The notes beneath the pieces are model-generated. The model did not search any database. It was not told the DNA's origin and saw only the letters and a program-made list of their open reading frames with translations. The translations under genes were made by a program, and so were the position numbers. From Acidaminococcus sp. (GTDB taxonomy: Bacteria; Bacillota; Negativicutes; Acidaminococcales; Acidaminococcaceae), in NCBI GenBank assembly GCA_019416065.1, contig DXYB01000009.1:1-62318 (forward strand): a DNA stretch of 62,318 nucleotides, in the 5' to 3' direction. Each line of letters starts with the position of its first letter. Position 1 is the first letter of the stretch. Shown here one piece after another: positions 1-7,714 of the stretch.

Positions 1-49
1 GTTTTGTGAAGGTAAACGTCCACAAGACCCCAACATTTATTATAGAACC

Positions 50-305
50 AAAAAAAGACCATCATCTCATCAGAGACGATGGTCCGTGGTTCCACTCTGT
101 TTTACCGACATCCAAAGGTCGGCCTTTTCGGCGTTAATAACGAACGCCGCCCCGAGGAAATCTACTCTTTTACATTTTGACTTCCCAGCTCCTGGAGGCA
201 TTCCCAGTGGTTCCGTCCGCCCGGATTTCACCCTTTCCAGGCTCTCTGTAGGATTTTCCCAAAGGTACTCTTTCCAGTTCTTTGCTTTTAAGCTTTATGA
301 ATATG
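50..305 (-). ncRNA. T-box leader, probably cysteine-responsive
   Basis: Read on the minus strand this leader has the T-box order. A Stem I base pairs CTGGA (277-273) with TCCAG. An AGTA motif (269-266) and a distal AGAGAG/GGTGAAA region follow. The T-box sequence AGAGTGGAACCACGG lies at 98-84. A strong terminator, GACCATCGTCTC/GAGATGATGGTC plus seven T, spans 84-50. By analogy with glyQS, the specifier is the triplet one base before the lower helix, here TGC at 200-198 (Cys). The T-box bulge TGGA pairs with a tRNA ending in UCCA, that is U73, which suits Cys, Gly or Thr but not Met. The controlled gene lies beyond the left edge; cysS or a cysteine gene is inferred. Confidence 0.85.
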
Positions 306-310
306 TTGAT

Positions 311-339
311 ATCCTACTATAGAAGGGGTAATTTGTCAA
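311..339 (-). promoter_or_regulatory. sigma-A promoter of the T-box transcript
   Basis: A -35 TTGACA (339-334) and a -10 TAGGAT (316-311) are separated by 17 bases. Transcription would start near 304, just ahead of Stem I of the T-box. It lies downstream of the rplL terminator, so the T-box unit is transcribed separately from the ribosomal protein operon. Confidence 0.7.
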
Positions 340-340
340 G

Positions 341-388
341 AAAAAAATAAAAAATCTTGCAACCCACAAACGTAGATCGCAAGATTTT
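341..388 (-). terminator. Rho-independent terminator after rplL
   Basis: On the minus strand the stem AAAATCTTGC / GCAAGATTTT (388-351) is followed by a T-rich run to 341. It closes the rplKAJL transcript. rpoB is not found directly after it. Confidence 0.8.
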
Positions 389-402
389 TATTATAGCTGA
401 AA

Positions 403-771
403 TTATTTCAGTTCTACAGAAGCACCAGCTTCTTCCAATTTAGCTTTCATAGCTTCAGCATCAGCTTTGGACACATTCTCCTTAATAGTGTTAGGAGCAG
501 CATCCACAGCAGCTTTTGCTTCTTTCAAGCCCAGGCCGGTCAGTTCACGAACCACTTTGATTACGTTGATCTTGCTGGCACCAGCTTCTTTCAGCACAAC
601 ATCAAAATCGGTCTTTTCTTCTGCAGCAGCACCGCCAGCAGCAGGAGCAGCAGCGACAGCAACAGGAGCAGCTGCACTAACACCGAATTTATCTTCCATC
701 GCTTTAACCAGTTCAGACAGTTCCAATACGGTCATATTTTCAATGGCTTCCAGGATTTGATCTTTATCCAT
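403..771 (-). CDS. rplL: 50S ribosomal protein L7/L12
   Basis: A 122-residue protein of normal family length that forms the dimeric ribosomal stalk recruiting translation factor GTPases. The N-terminal dimerisation segment (about 1-35) is followed by a flexible Ala/Gly/Pro-rich hinge (about 36-52). The C-terminal factor-binding domain contains KINVIKVVRELTGLGLKEAK. The start ATG has an upstream GGAGG. It is the last gene of the rplK-rplA-rplJ-rplL cluster, 73 bases after rplJ. A terminator follows instead of rpoB, which is unusual for bacteria. Confidence 0.97.
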   Translation of the reverse strand: MDKDQILEAIENMTVLELSELVKAMEDKFGVSAAAPVAVAAAPAAGGAAAEEKTDFDVVLKEAGASKINVIKVVRELTGLGLKEAKAAVDAAPNTIKENVSKADAEAMKAKLEEAGASVELK

Positions 772-844
772 TTTTCATTCCTCCACTTTGTAGATAGTCA
801 TAAATTAGGCTGATTGATAGCCCATTGATTCATGGATCTCGCCT

Positions 845-1378
845 TTATGCGGATTCTTTTTCTTTCTTTTCCCGTACCGCATCCACCACATAGACGAAGT
901 TGCGGATAACGCCTTGCAGTACGTTGACGGCACCAGAAATCGGTGCTTGCATGCTGCCAACGAGTTTGGCCAGCAATTCTTCTCTGCTGGGCAGTTCGGC
1001 CAGCGCTTTAACTTCTTCAACGCTAATGACCTTGCCGCTCAAAACGCCGCATTTTAATTGTAAGGCTTCATGCTTCTTGCTGAACGTATTCAGGATTTTT
1101 GCAGGAGCTACAGGATCTTCCGGAGAAAATGCCACAGCGGTATTATGCTCCAGGTAGGCATCCAAGCCTTCCACTCCAGCTTCCTGAGCCGCGATACGCA
1201 GGAACGTATTTTTGGCAACCAGGTATTTAATCCCCGCTTCCCGCATTCTTTTTCTCAGATCTGTATCATCGGCAACGTTGAGGCCCGCATAGTTGACCAG
1301 TACCACGCCTTTGGAAGAACTGAGCAAATCCTTCAGTTCAGCGACTTTATTAGCCTTTTCAGGTCTAATATCATGCAT
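845..1378 (-). CDS. rplJ: 50S ribosomal protein L10
   Basis: 177 residues, which bind 23S rRNA and anchor L7/L12 dimers to form the stalk. The N-terminal RNA-binding domain begins MHDIRPEKANKVAELK, and GVVLVNYAGLNV and the YLVAKNT motif are typical. The C-terminal helix (VLQGVIRNFVYVVDAV) carries the L12-binding sites. I chose ATG 1378 because AAGGAGGTG lies just upstream. A longer in-frame extension to 1450 falls inside the L10 leader RNA and is not coding. Expression is probably autoregulated through that leader. Confidence 0.96.
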   Translation of the reverse strand: MHDIRPEKANKVAELKDLLSSSKGVVLVNYAGLNVADDTDLRKRMREAGIKYLVAKNTFLRIAAQEAGVEGLDAYLEHNTAVAFSPEDPVAPAKILNTFSKKHEALQLKCGVLSGKVISVEEVKALAELPSREELLAKLVGSMQAPISGAVNVLQGVIRNFVYVVDAVREKKEKESA

Positions 1379-1396
1379 CAGTGTACACCTCCTTGC

Positions 1397-1526
1397 CTTG
1401 TGAAATCTATAATCAACGAAAAGACCTCTCGGCAGCCAGCCGGAGGTCATATATATACTCGCTCCGACCTGGGCAGGTGAACAATCGTTAGGCTTACAGC
1501 GCCTGCTGTCTTGGGTCCGATGGTCA
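1397..1526 (-). ncRNA. L10 autoregulatory leader (ribosomal protein leader)
   Basis: The untranslated stretch between rplA and rplJ contains, on the minus strand, AAGACAGCAGGCGCTGTAAG followed by CACCTGCCC. This matches the conserved core of the L10-leader family that binds the L10-(L12)4 complex. Further down, GACCTC...GAGGTC followed by TTTTC forms a terminator-like stem. Repression of rplJ-rplL by excess L10/L12 is the known family role. The exact ends are approximate. Confidence 0.75.
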
Positions 1527-1538
1527 TTTTCTATTTGA

Positions 1539-2240
1539 TTATTTGTTGCTGTCAGCCTTCAGTACATCTACAGGAACACCAGGTCCCATAGTTGTGGACA
1601 AGGTAATGCTCTTAATGTACTGGCCTTTTGCACCGGAAGGTTTCACTCTGATCAGAGTAGAAATCAGGGAAATATAGTTATCCAGCAGCTTATCGGCATC
1701 AAAAGAAACCTTACCGATTGCGACCTGTACATTCCCGGCTTTATCAGTACGATATTCTACTTTACCGGCTTTAATTTCATTGACAGCACGGGTTACTTCC
1801 ATGGTAACCGTTCCCACTTTCGGGTTAGGCATTAAGCCTTTGGGACCCAGGATACGGCCTAGCCGACCTACAACTCTCATCATATCAGGAGTTGCTACGC
1901 AGGCATCGAAATCGGTCCAACCGCCTTGAATCTTTGCAGCCAGTTCTTCGCCACCAACGAAATCTGCGCCAGCCTCTTCAGCTTCTTTTGCCTTAGGGCC
2001 ATTGGCAAAGACCAAAACCGTCTTGGATTTACCAGTGCCATGGGGCAGAACCAGTGCGCCACGCACCTGCTGGTCAGCATACTTAGGGTCAACGCCCAAA
2101 CGGACGGCAACTTCCACAGTGCTGTCGAATTTGGTTACAGAGGTCTGTTTAGCCAGATCCACTGCTTCTTTGGGGGAATACGCCTTGCCAGCTTCAATCA
2201 GTTTTTTGGCTTCAGCATACTTCTTTCCAAACTTTCTCAT
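1539..2240 (-). CDS. rplA: 50S ribosomal protein L1
   Basis: 233 residues, the usual length. L1 forms the mobile stalk at the ribosomal E site and binds 23S rRNA; it commonly represses its own mRNA. Visible family motifs are DSTVEVAVRLGVDPKYADQQ near residue 35, then GRLGRILGPKGLMPNPK and the C-terminal SITLSTTMGPG. ATG 2240 was chosen because AAGGAGG precedes it. An upstream extension to 2282 lacks such a site and adds atypical residues. It sits 52 bases after rplK. Confidence 0.96.
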   Translation of the reverse strand: MRKFGKKYAEAKKLIEAGKAYSPKEAVDLAKQTSVTKFDSTVEVAVRLGVDPKYADQQVRGALVLPHGTGKSKTVLVFANGPKAKEAEEAGADFVGGEELAAKIQGGWTDFDACVATPDMMRVVGRLGRILGPKGLMPNPKVGTVTMEVTRAVNEIKAGKVEYRTDKAGNVQVAIGKVSFDADKLLDNYISLISTLIRVKPSGAKGQYIKSITLSTTMGPGVPVDVLKADSNK

Positions 2241-2292
2241 GTTTTTTCCTCCTTGTGGTAAAGCGGCTTTTACCTCCCACAATCGTTACAAC

Positions 2293-2718
2293 TTAGTCTT
2301 CCACCACAATGCCCATACTACGGGCAGTGCCTTCTACCATACGCATGGCCGCTTCCACGGAACCAGCGTTTAGGTCTTGCATTTTGCTTTCGGCAATCTC
2401 CTTAACTTTGTCGCGTTTAATCGTAGCAACTTTCGTCTTGTTAGGCTCGCCAGAAGCCTTTTCAACCCCTGCTGCCTTTTTCAGCAGAACAGCTGCAGGC
2501 GGAGTCTTGGTGACAAAAGTAAAGGAACGGTCTTCAAATACAGTGATTTCAACGGGAATGATCAAACCGGCTTGTTTAGCGGTTCTTTCGTTGAAGTCCT
2601 TTACGAAGGCCATAATGTTAATCCCTGCCTGACCAAGGGCCGGTCCTACAGGAGGTGCCGGAGTTGCCTTGCCAGCAGGAACCTGCAATTTTACCATCTT
2701 AATGACTTTCTTAGGCAT
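2293..2718 (-). CDS. rplK: 50S ribosomal protein L11
   Basis: 141 residues, the standard length. L11 binds the GTPase-associated region of 23S rRNA and is needed for RelA stimulation. The N-terminal domain contains GKATPAPPVGPALGQAGINI and the C-terminal rRNA-binding domain ends EGTARSMGIVVED. The start is preceded by GAGGTG. It follows nusG by 19 bases, the standard nusG-rplK order, and so is cotranscribed with secE and nusG. Confidence 0.97.
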   Translation of the reverse strand: MPKKVIKMVKLQVPAGKATPAPPVGPALGQAGINIMAFVKDFNERTAKQAGLIIPVEITVFEDRSFTFVTKTPPAAVLLKKAAGVEKASGEPNKTKVATIKRDKVKEIAESKMQDLNAGSVEAAMRMVEGTARSMGIVVED

Positions 2719-2737
2719 AATGTTTACACCTCCTCAC

Positions 2738-3310
2738 TTATTCAATAGCTTCCACTTGGGTAAATTTTACTTCAATCGGAGTTTCCCGGCCAAACATTTC
2801 GATCATGACTTTGACCTTCTGCTGCTCGTCGTTAATCTCCGCTACCGTCCCAACCATATTGGTAAAGCCCGGGGCTTTTATGCGAACGGTATCATGTAAA
2901 TCCACGGGGCACGGAATCCGGACCACAGGGGTTTCTTTGCCGGCCGCCTGGCCAGTTGTTCCATCTTCCGATGGCTGTGCACCCAGGATACGTTCTACTT
3001 CGCGTTCCGATAAGGGAATAGGTTTTGTACCGGTACCTACAAACCCAGTAACACCGGGCGTATTACGAACAGCGTACCAAGTACGGTCATCCACGATCAT
3101 TTCAATGAGCACATAACCCGGAAAAACTTTCCGTGGAACAATCTTTTGCTTATCATCCTTGGTGTCTACTTCATTCTGCATGGGAACAAGTACGCGAAAG
3201 ATTTGGTCTTCCATCCCCAAGGAATGAATTTTGCTTTCCAGATTCATTTTAACCTTATTCTCATATCCAGAATAAGTATGAATCACATACCAGTGCTTTT
3301 GACCTTCCAT
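2738..3310 (-). CDS. nusG: transcription termination/antitermination protein NusG
   Basis: 190 residues. NusG binds the RNA polymerase clamp and, through its C-terminal KOW domain, links to Rho or ribosomal protein S10. The NGN domain shows HWYVIHTYSGYENKVK and FPGYVLIEM. The KOW domain lies near 135-190 (GFTNMVGTVAEINDEQQKVK). ATG 3310 sits 10 bases after a GGAG. An alternative GTG at 3316 overlaps the secE stop codon as GTGA and would add two residues, with only 4 bases to the same GGAG. Either way translation is coupled to secE. Confidence 0.95.
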   Translation of the reverse strand: MEGQKHWYVIHTYSGYENKVKMNLESKIHSLGMEDQIFRVLVPMQNEVDTKDDKQKIVPRKVFPGYVLIEMIVDDRTWYAVRNTPGVTGFVGTGTKPIPLSEREVERILGAQPSEDGTTGQAAGKETPVVRIPCPVDLHDTVRIKAPGFTNMVGTVAEINDEQQKVKVMIEMFGRETPIEVKFTQVEAIE

Positions 3311-3312
3311 GC

Positions 3313-3537
3313 TCACTGCACTCCCATCACGAAACGAAACAGCACGGACAAGATAGCATCAACGGCCCAGATCAGGAGAGCCGAAAACAGGCTGGAGGTG
3401 ATCACAATAACCGTATAGCTCACCAACGTCCGTTTTTCAGGCCAAATGACCTTTTTCATCTCTGCTTTCGCATCTCGAAGAAACCCACTGATGCCAGCAG
3501 AATTCTTACTATCCGGGATTATTTGTGATGATGCCAT
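3313..3537 (-). CDS. secE: preprotein translocase subunit SecE
   Basis: 74 residues, a short Gram-positive-type SecE that clamps SecY in the inner-membrane translocon. A soluble N-terminal part leads to the conserved amphipathic MKKVIWPEKRTLV, then one transmembrane helix (about 45-70). ATG 3537 has AGGTAGGA seven bases upstream. A GTG six bases earlier is possible but too close to that site. It lies between rpmG and nusG, as in most bacteria. Confidence 0.95.
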   Translation of the reverse strand: MASSQIIPDSKNSAGISGFLRDAKAEMKKVIWPEKRTLVSYTVIVITSSLFSALLIWAVDAILSVLFRFVMGVQ

Positions 3538-3551
3538 AGTCACGTCCTACC

Positions 3552-3713
3552 TTATTTTGTTTCTTTATGTAATGTATGTTTCTTGCAGAACGGGCAATAC
3601 TTTTTAATTTCAATCCGTTCCGTGTCGTTCTTTCTATTTTTCGTAGTCTGGTAATTCCGCTGTTTGCATTCGGTGCAAGCCAGGGTAATCCCAATACGGT
3701 TTCCAGCTGCCAT
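3552..3713 (-). CDS. rpmG: 50S ribosomal protein L33
   Basis: A 53-residue protein beginning MAAGNRIGITLACTECKQRN. Two CxxC pairs (Cys13/16 and Cys40/43) form a zinc ribbon, the C+ form of L33. It is basic throughout and ends HTLHKETK. The order rpmG-secE-nusG-rplK is the conventional Firmicute arrangement. The ATG at 3713 is preceded by GAGGTG. Slightly longer than the common 49-50 residues, otherwise ordinary. Confidence 0.95.
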   Translation of the reverse strand: MAAGNRIGITLACTECKQRNYQTTKNRKNDTERIEIKKYCPFCKKHTLHKETK

Positions 3714-3753
3714 CTTGTAACACCTCACTCACTTTAAACTTTCCCAAAAGCCG

Positions 3754-3781
3754 CCTATAAAGGGTATCATAGAACTGTCAA
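3754..3781 (-). promoter_or_regulatory. promoter for rpmG-secE-nusG-rplKAJL
   Basis: TTGACA (3781-3776) and TATAGG (3759-3754) are 16 bases apart, directly after the tuf terminator and 40 bases before rpmG. A second TTGACA lies just upstream of it at 3791-3786. This gives the rpmG operon its own start, independent of tuf. Confidence 0.6.
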
Positions 3782-3790
3782 GATGTCAAC

Positions 3791-3819
3791 AAAAAACTGA
3801 GGCCGATAACAGATCGGCC
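3791..3819 (-). terminator. Rho-independent terminator after tuf
   Basis: Minus-strand stem GGCCGAT / ATCGGCC (3819-3801) followed by TTTTTTG down to 3791. It lies 27 bases past the tuf stop codon and separates tuf from the rpmG-secE operon. Confidence 0.8.
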
Positions 3820-3845
3820 CCAAGGTACATCTTGTTGTTCAGTGC

Positions 3846-5039
3846 TTAGCCTTCGATTTCGGTTACCACGCCAGCGCCTACCGTATGGCCGCCTTCGCGG
3901 ATAGCAAACCGCAGACCTTTTTCAATAGCGATCGGGGTGATCAGTTCCACGTCCATCACTACGTTATCCCCAGGCATAACCATTTCGGTTCCTTCCGGCA
4001 ATTTCGCGACCCCAGTCACGTCCGTGGTACGGAAGTAGAACTGTGGACGATACCCGTTAAAGAACGGAGTATGACGGCCGCCTTCTTCTTTGGTCAGTAC
4101 GTATACCTGCCCCTTGAAGGTGGTATGGGGATGAATGCTACCAGGTTTTGCCAGCACTTGCCCTCTTTCAATTTCATTCCGTTCAATACCACGCAGCAGG
4201 CAGCCAATGTTGTCACCAGCTTCTGCCTGATCCAGGGTCTTACGGAACATTTCCAGACCTGTGGCTACGGACTGTCTCTTTTCTTCCGTCAGGCCTACGA
4301 TTTCTACCGTATCCCCAACTTTAACAGTACCACGTTCTACACGCCCCGTGGCTACGGTGCCACGTCCAGTAATAGTGAATACGTCTTCTACCGGCATCAG
4401 GAACGGTTTAGCCAGATCGTGTTCCGGGGTAGGAATGTATTCATCAACGGCTTCCATCAGCTTCAACACGTTTTTCTTCTGTTCTTCGTCGCCTTCCAGG
4501 GCTTTCAGCGCAGAACCAACTACGATGGGTACGTCATCCCCAGGATAGCCGTATTGGCTCAAGAGTTCCCGTACTTCCATTTCCACCAGTTCAATCAATT
4601 CAGGATCGTCCACTTGGTCGGATTTATTCAGGAACACTACGATAGCAGGCACACCTACCTGGCGAGCCAAAAGAATATGTTCCCGGGTCTGCGGCATAGG
4701 GCCATCAGCAGCGGACACAACCAGAATAGCACCATCCATCTGAGCAGCACCGGTAATCATGTTCTTTACATAGTCAGCGTGCCCCGGGCAGTCTACGTGT
4801 GCGTAGTGCCGTTTCGGAGTTTCATATTCTACGTGGGCAGTATTGATGGTGATCCCACGTTCTCTTTCTTCCGGAGCCTTATCAATATCGGCATAGGCTT
4901 CGAAAGTTGCCTTGCAGCCCGGGGTCTCGGACAGAACCTTGGTAATGGCTGCTGTCAGCGTGGTCTTGCCGTGGTCAACGTGACCGATGGTCCCAATGTT
5001 CACATGGGGTTTTGTTCTTTCAAATTTCTCTTTTGCCAT
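3846..5039 (-). CDS. tuf: elongation factor Tu
   Basis: 397 residues, full length. The GTPase delivers aminoacyl-tRNA to the ribosomal A site. G1 is GHVDHGKT (19-26), the switch region RGITINTAHVEYE, G3 DCPGH and G4 NKSD (where NKCD is commoner). Domains 2 and 3 follow (FTITGRGTVATGRVERG; GYRPQFYFRTTDVTG). It lies 76 bases downstream of tRNA-Met and is almost certainly cotranscribed with the five upstream tRNA genes from the strong promoter at 5562-5590. Confidence 0.98.
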   Translation of the reverse strand: MAKEKFERTKPHVNIGTIGHVDHGKTTLTAAITKVLSETPGCKATFEAYADIDKAPEERERGITINTAHVEYETPKRHYAHVDCPGHADYVKNMITGAAQMDGAILVVSAADGPMPQTREHILLARQVGVPAIVVFLNKSDQVDDPELIELVEMEVRELLSQYGYPGDDVPIVVGSALKALEGDEEQKKNVLKLMEAVDEYIPTPEHDLAKPFLMPVEDVFTITGRGTVATGRVERGTVKVGDTVEIVGLTEEKRQSVATGLEMFRKTLDQAEAGDNIGCLLRGIERNEIERGQVLAKPGSIHPHTTFKGQVYVLTKEEGGRHTPFFNGYRPQFYFRTTDVTGVAKLPEGTEMVMPGDNVVMDVELITPIAIEKGLRFAIREGGHTVGAGVVTEIEG

Positions 5040-5115
5040 TCAAATACCTCCCAACATATTCCTATACTTTTCCCAGATTTTAAAATAGCCCCGTAACGGG
5101 GCTGGAGAAACAAAA

Positions 5116-5192
5116 TGGTAGCGGCGCACGGATTTGAACCGCGGACAGGCCGGGTATGAACCGACTGCTCTAGCCAACTGAGCTACGCCGCC
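5116..5192 (-). tRNA. tRNA-Met (CAT), elongator
   Basis: A 77-base cloverleaf. It begins GGCGGCGTAGCTCAGTTGG, has anticodon loop TTCATAC and a GGTTCAAATCC T arm, and ends with an encoded CCA and A73. The first base pair is normal G-C, unlike the initiator at 5278-5353. It is the last tRNA before tuf. Confidence 0.93.
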
Positions 5193-5198
5193 ATAAAA

Positions 5199-5274
5199 TG
5201 GAGCTGATGACCAGAATCGGACTGGTGACCTTATCCTTACCAAGGATACGCTCTACCAACTGAGCTACATCAGC
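5199..5274 (-). tRNA. tRNA-Thr (GGT)
   Basis: 76 bases. The acceptor GCTGATG pairs with CATCAGC. The anticodon loop is TTGGTAA in the stem TATCC/GGATA. Discriminator is U73 and CCA is encoded. Only 6 bases separate it from tRNA-Met, so the tRNAs are processed from one precursor. Confidence 0.94.
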
Positions 5275-5277
5275 ATG

Positions 5278-5353
<76 letters not shown>

Positions 5354-5357
5354 GTTA

Positions 5358-5442
5358 TGGTGGAGAGAGAAGGATTCGAACCTTCGAAGCCAGAGGCGGC
5401 AGATTTACAGTCTGCTCCCTTTAACCACTCGGGAATCTCTCC
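5358..5442 (-). tRNA. tRNA-Tyr (GTA)
   Basis: An 85-base class II tRNA with a long variable arm (CCGCCTCTGGCTTCG region). The anticodon loop CTGTAAA sits in the stem GCAGA/TCTGC. The T arm is GGTTCGAATCC and CCA is encoded. Confidence 0.94.
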
Positions 5443-5462
5443 ACATTTGTCATTACAGAACA

Positions 5463-5538
<76 letters not shown>

Positions 5539-5561
5539 ACTATTCGTTCATAACAAAAGTA

Positions 5562-5590
5562 ATTATATAGGATATCCAAGGATCTGTCAA
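5562..5590 (-). promoter_or_regulatory. strong promoter of the tRNA-tuf operon
   Basis: An exact consensus promoter: TTGACA (5590-5585), 17-base spacer, TATAAT (5567-5562). The predicted start, near 5555, is less than 20 bases before tRNA-Thr(TGT). Such strength fits stable RNA and EF-Tu output. Confidence 0.88.
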
Positions 5591-5629
5591 CAAGTTTTTC
5601 TTCAAACTGTAAAAGACGTTGCACTCTTT

Positions 5630-6433
5630 TTAAAGGTAGAAGAACCACACTGTAACCACTGCCAAAAAGATCCGGTACACACCAAAAGACGTCAATGTGG
5701 AGCGCTGCAAAAACTTCATAAACCAGACGATGGACAAATATCCCACAATAAATGCCGTAACAAAGCCGATAGCCAGTACCATCAGATCATTACCAGACAA
5801 TGCCCCAAGATTTTTCACCAGTTCATACAGACAGGCTGCCACCATAATGGGTAGTGCCATAATAAAAGTAAAATCGGCCCCGGCTTTTCGGTTTACGCCT
5901 ACTAAAAGAGCGCCGCCCATAGTGGAACCACTGCGGGAAAACCCTGGCCACAGAGAAAGGAACTGGAAAAAGCCAATATAAAGCGCTTGTTTTAGACTAA
6001 TATGATCCACATCCTGGACCAATTCCTTTTCATGGCCTTTGATTCTGTACTCCGCTACGATCATAAGAAAAGCCCCTAGTACCAACCCCACGGCCACTGT
6101 TGCAGGAGAAAATAGGTACTTTTGGATGAATTTATGAACCAAAAGAGCAAACGCCATCGTCGGGACACATCCTGCTGCCACATGAAAGCCGGTCAATCCA
6201 TGTCCCAATTGCCACCCTTCTTTCGTAAAGAAGCGGGCGAACCGGGTTTTGTACAGCACCAGAACTGCCAAAATTGCACCCAGCTGGATGACCACCTCAA
6301 AAATTTTTGCTAATTCGCCCTGAAACCCGATTAAATGCCCTACGATGATCATATGTCCGGTAGAAGAGACCGGTAAAAATTCCGTTAGCCCTTCCACAAT
6401 ACCTAGCAGCACCGCAATGAGATTTTCGCTCAC
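5630..6433 (-). CDS. uppP: undecaprenyl-diphosphatase (BacA/UppP)
   Basis: 267 residues, typical length. This integral membrane enzyme dephosphorylates undecaprenyl diphosphate so that the lipid carrier can be reused in peptidoglycan and O-antigen synthesis. The signature EGLTEFLPVSSTGH lies at about 14-27 and the second motif PGFSRSGSTMGGALLVG near 163. Multiple hydrophobic helices fill the rest. The start is GTG 6433 with AAGGAGGGAG upstream. It is a monocistronic unit between the tRNA cluster and pfkA. Confidence 0.95.
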   Translation of the reverse strand: MSENLIAVLLGIVEGLTEFLPVSSTGHMIIVGHLIGFQGELAKIFEVVIQLGAILAVLVLYKTRFARFFTKEGWQLGHGLTGFHVAAGCVPTMAFALLVHKFIQKYLFSPATVAVGLVLGAFLMIVAEYRIKGHEKELVQDVDHISLKQALYIGFFQFLSLWPGFSRSGSTMGGALLVGVNRKAGADFTFIMALPIMVAACLYELVKNLGALSGNDLMVLAIGFVTAFIVGYLSIVWFMKFLQRSTLTSFGVYRIFLAVVTVWFFYL

Positions 6434-6516
6434 TATGCTCCCTCCTTCATTTTCTGCAATACAAATGTTTCAATCTTCTCTTTATACAGCCAGACCATTA
6501 TATGGTATTCTGTGCG

Positions 6517-6572
6517 AAAAAAAAGGAAAATCATAAAATCTTCCCATTTGGTAATGGAAATTTATGATTTCC
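6517..6572 (-). terminator. terminator after pfkA
   Basis: Minus-strand stem GGAAATCATAAA / TTTATGATTTTCC (6572-6525) with a 23-base loop, followed by eight T (6524-6517). It ends the pfkA transcript before uppP. Confidence 0.75.
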
Positions 6573-6592
6573 TTTATAAATGCGGTATTAGC

Positions 6593-7705
6593 TTATACGG
6601 TTTCATCCCCGAAAGAAACACCCATATTTCGGGCTGCACGGATAATATCGGAATCCACCGGTACCTTATGTGGTTCGGATGCCGCCTTTTCAATCGGTAC
6701 CCGGACAATTTGGTTAGCCTGAAGTGCTATCATTACGTTTACTTCTCCAGCCATGACCGCTTCCACAGCCGCTTCTCCGTAACGAGTAGAAAGTACCCGG
6801 TCAAAGGCACTGGGCGTACCGCCTCTCTGGACATAGCCCAACACAGTGCAACGGGATTCAATTCCCGTTTTGGCTTCAATTTCCCGGGACAATTTCTCTC
6901 CGGCGCCGCCTAAACGAATGGCATCGAAACTGCCCTTTACAATTCTAGCCACGCTCAGTTTCCCACCCACCGGAATGGCACCTTCCGCAATGGTAATAAT
7001 AGAAAATTTCTTGCCTTTTGCCCTGCGGTCTTCAATCTTGCGAATCACCGCATCAAGCTGATAAGGAATTTCCGGAATTAAAATGACATCAGCGCCGCCA
7101 GCGATTCCGGAATGCAACGCAATCCACCCGGCATAGCGCCCCATGACTTCCAAAATCATGACGCGGTGGTGGGATTCTGCCGTGGTATGCAGACGGTCCA
7201 AGGCATCTGTCGCAACCGCCATAGCCGTGTCAAAGCCAAAGGTGCGTTCTGTACATGGCAGATCGTTATCAATGGTTTTAGGAACGCCCACTACATCCAC
7301 GCCACAAAAGCGGTGGAGATCATAGGCAATCTTCAAACTGCCATCACCGCCGATAACAATCAACGTTTCAATCTGGTGCTCTTTTAGCGTCCGGACCACC
7401 ACGTCCCGTTTATCTTCATAGATCACGTTCCCGTCCTGGTCTTCCCCCACTTCAAACCGAAACGGGTTATCACGATTGTTGGTTCCTAAAATAGTACCGC
7501 CCCGTGGTAAAATGCCCGACACGTCCTCATAGCCCATTAACTTCATGTCATCTTCCACCAGGCCATGGAAACCGTTTCTGACGCCATAAATCGCATAACC
7601 TCGGCGGAGCGCCGTTTTCACCACAGCCCGAATGACTGCATTCAAGCCGGGGCAGTCCCCCCCGCCGGTCAGGACTGCCAACGTGCCTTTTTTCTCATTC
7701 ACCAT
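6593..7705 (-). CDS. pfkA: 6-phosphofructokinase, group III-like
   Basis: 370 residues; phosphorylates fructose 6-phosphate in glycolysis. The N-terminal TGGGDCPGLNAVIRAVV and GGDGS (119-123) form the nucleotide site, PKTIDNDL (142-149) holds the catalytic Asp, and MGRYAGWIAL binds sugar phosphate. Gly122 is typical of ATP users, whereas Lys143 stands where ATP-PfkA has Gly and PPi enzymes have Lys. This combination occurs in the long mixed-type group, so the donor cannot be settled from sequence alone. It starts 9 bases after the BrxF-like gene and is probably cotranscribed. Confidence 0.93.
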   Translation of the reverse strand: MVNEKKGTLAVLTGGGDCPGLNAVIRAVVKTALRRGYAIYGVRNGFHGLVEDDMKLMGYEDVSGILPRGGTILGTNNRDNPFRFEVGEDQDGNVIYEDKRDVVVRTLKEHQIETLIVIGGDGSLKIAYDLHRFCGVDVVGVPKTIDNDLPCTERTFGFDTAMAVATDALDRLHTTAESHHRVMILEVMGRYAGWIALHSGIAGGADVILIPEIPYQLDAVIRKIEDRRAKGKKFSIITIAEGAIPVGGKLSVARIVKGSFDAIRLGGAGEKLSREIEAKTGIESRCTVLGYVQRGGTPSAFDRVLSTRYGEAAVEAVMAGEVNVMIALQANQIVRVPIEKAASEPHKVPVDSDIIRAARNMGVSFGDETV

Positions 7706-7714
7706 TACTGCCTC

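Noticed and set aside
1..36. ATG at 36 on the minus strand opening a frame to the left edge after the T-box
   Set aside because: Twelve codons without a ribosome site; the real downstream start probably lies beyond the window.
198..212. ATG (201-199 region) or ACC (210-208) as T-box specifier
   Set aside because: Met is excluded by the U73-type bulge, and ACC lies too far from the lower helix; TGC fits both. Kept as an alternative only for Thr.
3885..5096. 403-codon open frame on the plus strand opposite tuf
   Set aside because: It mirrors a highly biased tuf coding sequence, has no ribosome site or recognisable domain, and is an antisense shadow.
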